Source: Proteiniphilum sp. (GTDB lineage: Bacteria; Bacteroidota; Bacteroidia; Bacteroidales; Dysgonomonadaceae). Taken from it: a stretch of 29,710 bases of DNA. The position numbers and the translations under genes were made by a program. Below the pieces are notes generated by a model that saw only the letters and a list, made by a program, of their open reading frames with translations, was not told the origin of the DNA and made no database searches. The stretch spans positions 1 to 29,710 of the forward strand of contig JAENWZ010000003.1 of the NCBI GenBank assembly GCA_016649795.1, given 5' to 3'. Positions 15,428 to 24,142 of the stretch are shown piece after piece (within the stretch, counting starts at the first letter, position 1; each line of letters starts with the position of its first letter).

Positions 15428-18400
15428 CTAACTTAAAACAATTCGGTCATCCTTGGTTATAACAAGCCCAATCTGTAAAGCAAAATCAATTCCCATTTTC
15501 ATTGCCTGTTCAACATTCCCTCCCAAACGAGCATATCCAAAATTTTTAGCTACTTCTCTAATCAGATCATCTTCTGGTAAACTTATTTGGTTCGTCAATA
15601 TATCTTTAATACCAGAAATAATTTCTTCTCTAGGCAAATCATCAGCATTTCGTTTTGGATAATCCTCTCCCGGAACTCTGTATATATTATATTTTAATGG
15701 CTCCTGTTCTTTGTTCCAATAAAACATATTTCCGTTTTGGCTTGTATGTTTTAATTCCATTTGAGTATAAATAAAAGACAAATATCCATTTAACCTTATA
15801 CCTAAACGTGAAATCCCCCAGGCATTTAATATTCGCTTTGATAAAAGTGAATGACTTATTGGTGCCTCAATTTCCATTACCTTATTAATTTGCTGCATAA
15901 TATCAGATAGAATCTGTGAGTCAAAAAAATCATCCGAAATATTAAGATATGATTGTTCTAAAACGCAAATATTGTAATTGACGGAATTTTGAATCGGTTG
16001 AATTACCTCCTGAGTAATACTTTGAAGCTTAACATTTGAAAAATCTTTAGGTGTAAATACTTCGGTTTTAATCTGTGTTTCTGTCTTCTCATTTTTAATT
16101 TTCGGTTCTTGAATATCTTTAATTACATTAACAATATCTTGAATGACTTTTTGAGGATTATCCCACCAATCTAGAGACCATAGTTTATAAATATTCCAAC
16201 CAAGCATATTTAAAACATCGGTTTGAACAATCTCCCTGTCTTTTGCAGTTTTTGCTGCACGATAGGTCTTCCCATCTGTTAGTATTCCCAAAATGTATTC
16301 AGCCGGTTTATGGGGATTAACGACACCAATATCTATTCTGTACCCTGAACAACCAATATTTGTTTGAACCGAGTATCCCATTTTTTTAATTTCATCGGCA
16401 ATCATGTTTTCAAAATAACTTGATACTGGTTTATTTGTGTTTAGTTTATGAGGTAATGCTATTTTCCCTTTTTCAGTGTATTCCAGAAAAGCTTTAATAC
16501 CAGCAACACCTTCTGAAGAAGTTCTTGATATATCAATTTGGTCAGAACGTAAAGTAGAAAAGACTTTCATTTCGTATCTTGCTCTTGATATAGCAACATT
16601 CAATCTTCGCCAACCACCTTCTCTATTTAAAGGTCCAAAATTTAGATATATCTTACCTTCTATGTCAGGTCCATAACCAACCGAAAATAAAATTACATCC
16701 CTTTCGTCTCCTTGAACATTTTCCAGATTTTTTATAAAAATTGGTTCTGATGATTCTAGTGCTACTTTTTCCAAATCTGGGTTCTTTTTAAATTCTTCAT
16801 TCAGTAAATCTTCAATAAGATTTTGCTGAACCGAACTAAACGTGACAATGCCAATACTCCTTTGAGAAAGGATAGGATCTGAAAGTCTTTTTAATACTTC
16901 TGAAACAATCGCTGCTGCTTCAAAGCTATTTTGACGAGTTTTACCCCGGTCATAATATCCTGGAACAAATACGTTATTTACTTTTGTTGAAATGTCATCA
17001 GGTGAAGGAAAAGTCAATAACTTATTTTCGTAATAGTTTGAATTGCTAAATGCAATCAAACTTTCGTGTTTACTTCGATAGTGCCACAATAAATGTTTTG
17101 ATGGCATTGATAATGCAAGGCAGTCATCTAAAATACTTTCTAAATCTTCTTTGTCGGCATTTTCTTCATCAAAATGATTTGTTGTAAAAAAACTAGTCGG
17201 GGGCATTTGTTTTGGGTCGCCAACAACAACTACATTCTGTCCTCTCGCTATTGCACCAACAGCCTCGCAAGTGGGCATTTGAGAAGCTTCATCGAAAATA
17301 ACCAAATCAAATTTCGATTTTTCAACTTCAAAATATTGTGCAACTGAAATTGGACTCATTAACATACATGGACACAATCTGGGTAGTAGGTTCGGTATCA
17401 AATCAAACAACCTCCTTAGTGACATTGCCCGGCCATTATTTCTTATTGCCCTTTGAAGAATTCCAATCTCAGAACTGTTAGATGCTTCTTGTGTAAAGGA
17501 TGGAATTTTTGCAGCAAGTTTCGCAAATAATTCTGCTTTAGTTAGTTCCTCAAAATATTTACTTTGCTCTTTAAACTTCTTGATTTTTCCTTCAAATAAT
17601 TTTCCATTGAAAACGGATAATCTTTGATCTTTTGAAGTAATGTATTCTGAGAAATTTTTAAATAACGACTTTTTAAAGGAGCCCAGTACTTCCTGATTTT
17701 TAAGCTCACCATTTGAATATGTATCAACAACCGATAAAAGATCCATCTCAATTATTTCTTCTTTTATACGATTCCAACTTGTCCAATTGCGTAAGGAATC
17801 AAGATTTGCCAACCAGTTCTCGGCATTTTGTTTCCAATATTCAGTCCAGTCTATCGATTTTTTTTGCCCTGTTTTAAAATCTATATTTAATAAATCAAAT
17901 AAACTGTCTTCGATCTTTTGCTGCTCTTCTGCAAGTGCTATATAACTTGTTACAATTTTCCCTTTTGTATTGAGGAATGAACGGCTCCCATCATTTAAAA
18001 GATTAGCTAGATTACTTCTTATCTCTTTAACTTTTAGAGTCTCTGTACTAATCTTGATAATCAGCTGGTTAATTTGCAAACATGCTTCGCAGATTTGTGT
18101 TACCGTAGACCATTTGCTGTTGCCGTTATTCCATAAAAAATCAAGGTCTTTAGATAATGTTGCTGCATTTTCATCCAAAAGGTACTGTTCTTTTTGATAC
18201 AGTATAATTGTTTCAAGATATTCGACGATTTTATTCTTGTTGACCTTGCCTGTTTTTGAAAATGGACGTAGCGTTTTTAATATTTTATTTTGACCTACTA
18301 GTTTTGGTAAAAACCATTTGTTGGAAACTACATCCCATTGGAAAAGAATTGGTTCAGCATCGTATTTTAGTATGTTTTTTGTGAAATCTTTTAATAATGA

Positions 18401-21274
18401 ATCACGATAAGTGTCCCGCTTTTCTCCGTGCTTAGTTAATTCCATAATATGGGAAAGCCTTCTTTCGGGATTTTCAATATTAATTAGTGTTGCAGGTGCG
18501 TCTGGTATAGACGTTAGATGATGACAAAGCTTTTCTAAACTATCTATTTTTTCCTTGTTAAGATGGGAAGTATCAAACAAAAGCAAATCGGACAATAACT
18601 TTTGATTTTGAATCTTATTATATAGAAGCTCAATGTATTTTGAAATAATTTCCTGTGCTAAAGACCTGTTTTGTTGGCTATAAGTTTTTGTTTGTATTTG
18701 CATTAAAGGATGATTAAACGGATGTCCGCATAATTTTCCTGCATCTTGCAATTCTTCTACTTTATCAGATAGTTCAACAAACTTTTCTTTGCTTAATTCC
18801 GCAATAAAATTATCGTCAAACGGAATATTATCAGATGCATTTCTTAGTTCTGCATAACTAGTAAATGAATCGTATAAAGAAAAGCCAAAGTGATGTTTTT
18901 TGTGTAATGCATCAACATATTCATTTAACTCAGTTCTTTGATTATGGAGTCTTTCTGCTTCCGTTTCAAATTCCTGAGGAGATGATTTTCTAATAACTTC
19001 TGTTGTTTTCCTAAGCTGTTCTAAGACAGTCGATTTTTTTGATTTATTGGAATGAAGCTCAAGACAAAAAGGGTCGAGCCCAATGTTAGCCAGGCGTTTT
19101 TGAACAACGGTTAGGGCTGCCATTTTCTCTGCAACAAAAAGAACCTTTTTCCCTTGATATAATGCATTTGCGATAATATTGGTTATTGTTTGTGATTTTC
19201 CTGTTCCGGGAGGACCATGTAGTATAAAACTATTATCATTTGTCGCAGCGCATATTGCTTCTAATTGAGTTGAATCAGCACTTATTGGTAAAGCGATATC
19301 AGTAGGATTATACTTTTTATCAAAGTCAATCTCAGTGGACATATCTTTGCATTCCCACTCCAATTTCCCGGAAATAAGACTTTTAACAATTTTATTTTCA
19401 GCAAGTTTGTCTGCATTATTATGGATATCATTCCACATTATGAATTTGCTAAACGAGAAAATTCCAAGAAACGCATGACCTTCCACATCCCATCTTGGTT
19501 GTGACATTATTCCCCGACGAATAATGTTGAAGATCTTGACAACATCCACACCACTATCATCACGAGGTAGTTCCGCCAAGCCATTAATGGTAATGCCAAA
19601 ATCTTGTTTAAGCATTTCCAAGAGTGTGATGTTCATGAAAGTTTCTTCCTCTCTGCTTCGAATAATATATCCTTTTTGTGCAGACTTTCGAATTATTTCA
19701 ATTGGTAAAAGCAAAAGAGGAGCATAACGTGCTAATTCACTATTAGCTGTTTCATACCATTTTAAAAAACCTAATGCAAGATAAAGGGTATTCGCACCAT
19801 TTTCTTCCAATGACAAACGGGAAGTCCGATATAGTTTTTTTAATGCAGTTTGTAGATCTGATTCTGTTAAATATGTGCGAAGTCGTTTGTGTGAAAGGTC
19901 AAATTTTAGTAAGTCAACAATCGGGTCTGACATATTAATAGCCTGATAAACTCCTGAATTTATATTAGGATTAAACCATTCATCAGGTTTACTTAATACT
20001 TGGAATTCATCACCATTGGCTAGGGCATCTTCAAATGAACTTAGATTAACTGAAAATAGTTGAATCGTACTTTGTGTAATTCTAAGGTTTAAAAGATTGT
20101 TACGAAGACTTAAATCTAATAATTTTCTTTCCCAAAGTTTTTGTTTTGAGAATTGAGCTGATTCTGATATTTCTAACTTTCCTTCGTCAATAATCTTTTC
20201 AGGCTGTAAACTTTCTCTGGTAATGATTTTTTCATCATCAATTATTGCCCATCCATCAGAAGTTTTTATCCTTTGTGGTAGTGGCTTAATACCACTTAAT
20301 CGGGCCCTTTTTATATCAATAAAAAGTAAGAAATCTTCTTCTTTGACTAATTTGTAATTAGCTAAATTGATTGCCTCATCAAATGATTGATTTTGCCCAG
20401 CGTTCATGCATGTGGCTTCTACCAATGAAATTTCGTTAATTCCTTGTGCAACACGTTTCTTTAATAAAGAAATATCATCATTAACACTATCAGCAAATGA
20501 ATCATCAATTAACCATGCACCAACAAAAGCATGACCGTTTATTACGATAAACAATGGATTCAAACCAATTGCTTCTATGCAACTTGCATATAAAATCACC
20601 ATATCAGCGCAGGTAGCAAGCTTTTGAGAAAATATGGTATCGCACATTCGTATTCTCTGACCCTCATTTTCAAAACTTGCAGGAGGTGAGCAATAAACAA
20701 TTCCGAGACTTGCTATTGCTTCAAATATCGCTCCCATTTGTTTTTTGACTCTGTCAGTATTTAAAGATTGATATGCGTCAAAAGATGGATTACCTGTCCA
20801 GCTTTCAAGTATCTTAGAAGCAACTTGTATGACTTTTGATATCTCAGGATGATTTGGTGTTATAAATGAAGCAAGTATTTCAGGTAAAGTTCCGATTCCA
20901 TTCCATTGGTCGTAAGCTAATAAATCAACGTTGTAATTTTCAGTAAATATCACATCATCTTGTGAATATATTGAAAGTATTAAATCTCCTGATAGCTTTT
21001 CTGTAAGTTCAGATAAGTAGTTAGCTAATAGTTTTAAGCCATTAACTTCTATCTCAATTCTTTGTTTACTCTTCAGAATTTCAATCCGATGCTCCCAACT
21101 ATTTGTAAAATTCGGCTCACTTGTTATTTTAATTTTCAAGTCCAACAAATCTGTTTCCAAAGGATTTTCAATAACAAGTTTACGAATCAGTGGAATCCGG
21201 TTTTGTTGAATTGCATAATTTGCAACGGGAGTGTAGATGAACTCTACTCTGGGTGAGTTGAATAATTCAGACAT
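15428..21274 (-). CDS. Giant DUF4011 / SF1 helicase / nuclease / DUF3320 protein (Hhe-like defence candidate)
   Basis: The 1948-residue protein combines several domains. Near residues 215-260 is a transglutaminase-like element (TCADMV with C222, NGHAFVGAW with H248, LIDD with D257/D258). A DUF4011 start RKLLDLSLRNNLLNLR follows at about 380. The SF1 helicase core has Walker A GPPGTGKS (687-694), Walker B VIFDEASQ (D1328, E1329), GDPKQMPP, and motif VI LNVAISRAR near 1558. Next is a Vsr/MTES_1575-type nuclease domain with YRIDIGVV (D1648), YILGILTDG and LGWNIYKLWSLDWW. The C-terminus contains the GISRLGIRLNG segment of DUF3320. The architecture matches the single-gene DUF4011-helicase-Vsr anti-phage type reported as Hhe; the defence role here is inferred from that and from context. 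The usual acidic residue of the nuclease IExDG motif is replaced (GILTDG). The gene is AT-rich and uninterrupted. Confidence 0.85.
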   Translation of the reverse strand: MSELFNSPRVEFIYTPVANYAIQQNRIPLIRKLVIENPLETDLLDLKIKITSEPNFTNSWEHRIEILKSKQRIEIEVNGLKLLANYLSELTEKLSGDLILSIYSQDDVIFTENYNVDLLAYDQWNGIGTLPEILASFITPNHPEISKVIQVASKILESWTGNPSFDAYQSLNTDRVKKQMGAIFEAIASLGIVYCSPPASFENEGQRIRMCDTIFSQKLATCADMVILYASCIEAIGLNPLFIVINGHAFVGAWLIDDSFADSVNDDISLLKKRVAQGINEISLVEATCMNAGQNQSFDEAINLANYKLVKEEDFLLFIDIKRARLSGIKPLPQRIKTSDGWAIIDDEKIITRESLQPEKIIDEGKLEISESAQFSKQKLWERKLLDLSLRNNLLNLRITQSTIQLFSVNLSSFEDALANGDEFQVLSKPDEWFNPNINSGVYQAINMSDPIVDLLKFDLSHKRLRTYLTESDLQTALKKLYRTSRLSLEENGANTLYLALGFLKWYETANSELARYAPLLLLPIEIIRKSAQKGYIIRSREEETFMNITLLEMLKQDFGITINGLAELPRDDSGVDVVKIFNIIRRGIMSQPRWDVEGHAFLGIFSFSKFIMWNDIHNNADKLAENKIVKSLISGKLEWECKDMSTEIDFDKKYNPTDIALPISADSTQLEAICAATNDNSFILHGPPGTGKSQTITNIIANALYQGKKVLFVAEKMAALTVVQKRLANIGLDPFCLELHSNKSKKSTVLEQLRKTTEVIRKSSPQEFETEAERLHNQRTELNEYVDALHKKHHFGFSLYDSFTSYAELRNASDNIPFDDNFIAELSKEKFVELSDKVEELQDAGKLCGHPFNHPLMQIQTKTYSQQNRSLAQEIISKYIELLYNKIQNQKLLSDLLLFDTSHLNKEKIDSLEKLCHHLTSIPDAPATLINIENPERRLSHIMELTKHGEKRDTYRDSLLKDFTKNILKYDAEPILFQWDVVSNKWFLPKLVGQNKILKTLRPFSKTGKVNKNKIVEYLETIILYQKEQYLLDENAATLSKDLDFLWNNGNSKWSTVTQICEACLQINQLIIKISTETLKVKEIRSNLANLLNDGSRSFLNTKGKIVTSYIALAEEQQKIEDSLFDLLNIDFKTGQKKSIDWTEYWKQNAENWLANLDSLRNWTSWNRIKEEIIEMDLLSVVDTYSNGELKNQEVLGSFKKSLFKNFSEYITSKDQRLSVFNGKLFEGKIKKFKEQSKYFEELTKAELFAKLAAKIPSFTQEASNSSEIGILQRAIRNNGRAMSLRRLFDLIPNLLPRLCPCMLMSPISVAQYFEVEKSKFDLVIFDEASQMPTCEAVGAIARGQNVVVVGDPKQMPPTSFFTTNHFDEENADKEDLESILDDCLALSMPSKHLLWHYRSKHESLIAFSNSNYYENKLLTFPSPDDISTKVNNVFVPGYYDRGKTRQNSFEAAAIVSEVLKRLSDPILSQRSIGIVTFSSVQQNLIEDLLNEEFKKNPDLEKVALESSEPIFIKNLENVQGDERDVILFSVGYGPDIEGKIYLNFGPLNREGGWRRLNVAISRARYEMKVFSTLRSDQIDISRTSSEGVAGIKAFLEYTEKGKIALPHKLNTNKPVSSYFENMIADEIKKMGYSVQTNIGCSGYRIDIGVVNPHKPAEYILGILTDGKTYRAAKTAKDREIVQTDVLNMLGWNIYKLWSLDWWDNPQKVIQDIVNVIKDIQEPKIKNEKTETQIKTEVFTPKDFSNVKLQSITQEVIQPIQNSVNYNICVLEQSYLNISDDFFDSQILSDIMQQINKVMEIEAPISHSLLSKRILNAWGISRLGIRLNGYLSFIYTQMELKHTSQNGNMFYWNKEQEPLKYNIYRVPGEDYPKRNADDLPREEIISGIKDILTNQISLPEDDLIREVAKNFGYARLGGNVEQAMKMGIDFALQIGLVITKDDRIVLS

Positions 21275-21413
21275 TTTGTTAATTTGAGATTAATTGGAGC
21301 AAATTTCTGGTTGTTGGCTGGCTGTGTTCAAATGTGTATATTCTGCTTTGGCTAGCATTATTATCCTGTACTACAGAACCGAGTGTGCATAGTATAATTT
21401 TTTCTTTCCAAAC

Positions 21414-21542
21414 TTAAATCAATGATATAGCGTAGTCAATTGCATCAGCTTTTTTCTCGAATTTTTTAGTTAATTTTTCGTTCTTTTCTCCTTTTACACC
21501 CCAACCACCTTTATTGGGTATTACGTATTGATTTTTTCCCAT
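21414..21542 (-). CDS. DUF2188-like small protein, probably cut short by an in-frame stop
   Basis: The 42-residue ORF MGKNQYVIPNKGGWGVKGEK... ending AIDYAISLI has the DUF2188 pattern: a short N-terminal strand, GGW-x-VK, a lysine-rich turn and a helix with AI..A. DUF2188 proteins usually run 60-75 residues, ending in a strand and a DG-x-I-x-D-x-x-S-type tail. Beyond the TAA at 21414-21416 the same frame stays open to a stop at 21279-21281, four bases before the helicase ATG. It reads KEKIILCTLGSVVQDNNAS, which looks like the missing tail. The gene therefore appears to be interrupted by one nonsense codon, or the stop is a sequence error. Its position suggests co-transcription with the helicase. 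DUF2188 function is unknown. Confidence 0.55.
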   Translation of the reverse strand: MGKNQYVIPNKGGWGVKGEKNEKLTKKFEKKADAIDYAISLI

Positions 21543-21988
21543 AATGTATTAGTTTATGTAGTTATACAAATTATCAATTATTGAACTCCTTACTCTTTAG
21601 CTTCTTGAAAATATATTTTCAAATTTTACCGTTAACTACAAAATAACGGAGTCCTATGCTAGAGGGCTTCAAAAAACATGTTTACAATGGTGAAATTGAT
21701 TTAACAAGGATGCAAGTTTAATGAATATAATCCTAATTACAAACAAATTAGTGGATATATCCAAATATTTAATAAGACAACTAAATAGATAACCTGAGGA
21801 TTAGTAGACTTTCTCTCGATTTAGTAACAAAAAATATAAAAATATATTGAATGATCACATCACCCAATTATCTTACCACACAAATAACATTATATTTCTT
21901 ATCCTGGGTATCACTCCTTGTCATTGTCCGGTCTGTAAAACGGGTCAAATGATTAGAATCAGGAAACTGCCCCCATACAGTAATGGCT
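21543..21988. other. AT-rich intergenic stretch upstream of the helicase unit
   Basis: No gene was recognised here. It contains an 18-base perfect palindrome at 21605-21622 and a small inverted repeat CCGTTA/TAACGG at 21629-21649. The helicase unit's promoter probably lies here, but no clean TAnnTTTG box was found on the minus strand. Confidence 0.5.
21605..21622. repeat. 18-base perfect palindrome
   Basis: TTGAAAATATATTTTCAA is self-complementary over 18 bases and lies 62 bases upstream of the DUF2188-like start. It could be an operator, but AT-rich palindromes of this kind also arise by chance. Confidence 0.45.
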
Positions 21989-22972
21989 CTATTTTTCATC
22001 GGATTCATTGTCAAATAGTTCATGAAATTTTTGTTGTAAAAGTTTCTTGTCAGGCAGTTGCGTTTTATATTCTGAAACCATTGTCGGTGAAAGACTTCTA
22101 CTTAAAGCATATTCAACAACTTCGCTGTCTTTGTCCTTACACAGTAAAACCCCTATACTCGGATTTTCATTTGGTTTCTTAATGTCCCTGTCTAATGCTT
22201 CTAAGTAAAAATTCACTTGTCCTATATGATCGGGCTTAAACTTGTCGGCTTTGAGTTCAAACGCCACCAAGCATTGCAGTCCACGGTGGTAAAAAAGCAG
22301 GTCTATGAAAAAGTCGCTGTTGCCAACTTGCAATTTGTATTCTTCTCCTATGAACAAGAAGTCTTTACCAAGTTCAAGTATGAAGTTCTTCATCTGTCTC
22401 ACAAGTCCACGCTGTAAATCCCTTTCGTTATGTGGTTCAGGTAGGTTCAAAAATTCAAATACATAACTGTCCTTGAAGGTGTTTGTTAGGCCGTTTTTAC
22501 TTTCTCTCACCGCTGGTGAGAGTTTAGAATTACCTATCATTGTTCGCTCGAAAAGGCTTGCAGAAATTTGTCGGTCGAGTTCCCTTTTACTGTAATTTTC
22601 TTGCTTAACAAGTTTAAGATAAAACTCCTTTTCTTCAATTGATTTACATCTTGAAAATACCTGCATATTATTTGTCCAACTAATTTCTCTCACCAGTGGT
22701 GAGAGTTTTGGAAAGTCCTTGTAAGTCTCATAAAATTGTTTCATTCTCCAAATATTCTTGTCGGAGAAGCCTTTAATTTCGGGTTCGTTGGTCTGTATGA
22801 ATTTGGCTAATTCTGTCACAACAGAGTCGCCCCATTCAGATTGTTCAATTTTCTTGCTGATATATTCTCCGATATTCCAATAGAGGTTTATCAGTTCAGA
22901 GTTTACGGCTCTTATAGCGTTTTCCCGAGATTGCTTTATTAGATGAATTATGTCTGTAAAACGATTATCCAT
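21989..22972 (-). CDS. DUF1016 / YhcG-type PDDEXK nuclease
   Basis: The 327-residue protein has the two-part YhcG layout. The N-terminal DUF1016_N region (about 5-160) includes LINLYWNIGEYISKK, WGDSVV, FSDKNIWRMKQFY, ISWTNN and ERELDRQI-like KRELDRQISASLFERTM. The C-terminal PDDEXK nuclease (about 165-320) has DFFIDLLFYHR (D224) and VAFELKADKF (E239, K241) as the predicted metal-binding site. Members occur next to restriction systems and in defence islands; a direct role is not established. Two stretches of the gene, encoding LSPLVRE (90-96) and LSPAVRE (151-157), are formed by near-identical DNA palindromes. The gene is AT-rich and stands 714 bases from the helicase gene on the same strand. 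Confidence 0.9.
   Translation of the reverse strand: MDNRFTDIIHLIKQSRENAIRAVNSELINLYWNIGEYISKKIEQSEWGDSVVTELAKFIQTNEPEIKGFSDKNIWRMKQFYETYKDFPKLSPLVREISWTNNMQVFSRCKSIEEKEFYLKLVKQENYSKRELDRQISASLFERTMIGNSKLSPAVRESKNGLTNTFKDSYVFEFLNLPEPHNERDLQRGLVRQMKNFILELGKDFLFIGEEYKLQVGNSDFFIDLLFYHRGLQCLVAFELKADKFKPDHIGQVNFYLEALDRDIKKPNENPSIGVLLCKDKDSEVVEYALSRSLSPTMVSEYKTQLPDKKLLQQKFHELFDNESDEK
22504..22522. repeat. Palindrome inside the DUF1016 gene, copy 1
   Basis: CTCTCACC-GCT-GGTGAGAG has 8-base arms. It encodes LSPAVRE on the minus strand and differs from copy 2 only in the central bases. Confidence 0.7.
22687..22705. repeat. Palindrome inside the DUF1016 gene, copy 2
   Basis: CTCTCACCA-G-TGGTGAGAG has 9-base arms and encodes LSPLVRE on the minus strand. 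It lies 183 bases from copy 1. Confidence 0.7.
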
Positions 22973-22991
22973 TTTTTATTTCTATATGCTA

Positions 22992-22999
22992 CAAATTTA
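22992..22999 (-). promoter_or_regulatory. -7 box for the DUF1016 gene
   Basis: Minus-strand TAAATTTG matches TAnnTTTG, 19 bases before the start codon. No -33 TTG is seen at the usual distance. Confidence 0.4.
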
Positions 23000-23060
23000 T
23001 GTTTTATCAGTCGTGTTTATCTTATGGAACCGGTTTTCTGCCATTACTGCTAACGTGTTT

Positions 23061-23091
23061 TTTACGAAATAAAATCTACAACTTTCGTAAA
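23061..23091. repeat. Inverted repeat upstream of the DUF1016 gene
   Basis: TTTACGAAA (23061-23069) and TTTCGTAAA (23083-23091) are exact inverted copies with a 13-base spacer. They may form an operator or hairpin; significance is uncertain. Confidence 0.4.
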
Positions 23092-23408
23092 TATCTGATA
23101 TATAACATTCGTATATCCTGTCATATTGGGGGTATTTACAAAGATTCATTAAATCCGGATGCAGTGGTGGAAACATACGTTTCTCATCAGTACCAGGGTT
23201 ACATTAAATGCAAAAATAACAATTATTTAGATAAACAAAGGTAGATATCAATAATTATGTTTCTTTTATTCAGAATGCTACCATGAGTAGATTGTTTATC
23301 CCAATGGGTAACTTCCTAAAAATGGATACTAGTGCCTTTGTCTCAGTGTGTTTCTTCAGATTCCGATTTAATAAATTCTATACTTTGTGAGGAAGAAGGT
23401 AAAATGAG

Positions 23409-24131
23409 TTAAGCAAAAGGTGTACTGTTTGATCGGCGTACATCGATATTGTCAATCATTGCATTACCTCTGTATTTTAATAAAAACGCTACAATATCAG
23501 TGATTTCCTCTGGTGATATAAGGTTTGAAATGTCTAAATCGGTACGCATGATCTTAACCATATCGGTAGCGACTCCGCCGGGGGCAATGGTGTGTACTCT
23601 TATTCCAAGGGGTTGTACTTCTTTGGCCAGCACTTTTGAAAAACCCATTAATGCATGTTTTGACGCCGCATAAGCTGCCTGATTTTCATATCCCAATCTT
23701 CCAACTACCGACGAAATATTTATAATCGTTGCACACTCAGATTTTTGAAGATGGGGAATGGATTCCTGGCAAAGCAAAAAAGGGCCCCGGGCATTGATCG
23801 CAATCATACGGTCCCATTCATTTGAGCTGGTTTCTGATAATGATTTGGAAACGGCATAACCAGCATTATTGATCAATATGTCGAGTCTGCCAAAAACTTG
23901 AATTGTTTCCTCAAGAAGTTTTTTCGGTGTTGCGGGATCGGAAATATCGGCAACAACCATATGCGGTGCGGTGCCTATGACCTGCATTTTTTGTTTCAAT
24001 ACTTCCAATTTCTTCGTATCTCTTCCTGTAATCACAACATTTATGCCCAGGTGTGACAACCTTAAAGCGATACTTTCTCCGATTCCTCTGGACGACCCGG
24101 TGACCAAAGCTGTTTTTCCTTTAAAATCCAT
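23409..24131 (-). CDS. SDR family oxidoreductase
   Basis: The 240-residue protein is a classical short-chain dehydrogenase/reductase. It has cofactor motif TGSSRGIG (11-18), ADISD, NNAG (88-91), the catalytic S141 in NISSVVG, and Y154/K158 in YAASK. It closes with the APGGVATDM segment. The arginines after the glycine motif (R15, R37) favour NADP(H). It resembles FabG-type 3-oxoacyl reductases and sugar or alcohol dehydrogenases, so the substrate cannot be named. It starts 11 bases after the phosphodiesterase gene ends and is probably co-transcribed with it. The gene is somewhat more AT-rich than the genes to its right. Confidence 0.92.
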   Translation of the reverse strand: MDFKGKTALVTGSSRGIGESIALRLSHLGINVVITGRDTKKLEVLKQKMQVIGTAPHMVVADISDPATPKKLLEETIQVFGRLDILINNAGYAVSKSLSETSSNEWDRMIAINARGPFLLCQESIPHLQKSECATIINISSVVGRLGYENQAAYAASKHALMGFSKVLAKEVQPLGIRVHTIAPGGVATDMVKIMRTDLDISNLISPEEITDIVAFLLKYRGNAMIDNIDVRRSNSTPFA

Positions 24132-24142
24132 AAGTAGCGTTT

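Larger units (their letters stand above)
22973..23408. other. Gene-free stretch at the right edge of the accessory region
   Basis: No gene is supported here. An 81-codon plus-strand frame (22999-23244) has no recognisable family and unlikely composition. A -7-like box for the DUF1016 gene and a 9-base inverted repeat (23061-23069 with 23083-23091) are present. No copy of the tRNA-Lys 3' end was seen. Confidence 0.5.

Noticed and set aside
21629..21649. Small hairpin CCGTTA/TAACGG as a terminator
   Set aside because: The stem is only six bases, the loop is AT-rich and no T run follows on either strand.
22999..23244. 81-codon plus-strand ORF in the gap right of the DUF1016 gene
   Set aside because: It starts over the DUF1016 promoter region and matches no family. 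The sequence is not protein-like.
13681..23408. Direct repeat of the tRNA-Lys 3' end marking an integrated element
   Set aside because: No second copy of the GTTCGAGCCCCTCCGGGGTC segment was found up to the SDR gene, and no integrase gene is present, so a defined element cannot be claimed.
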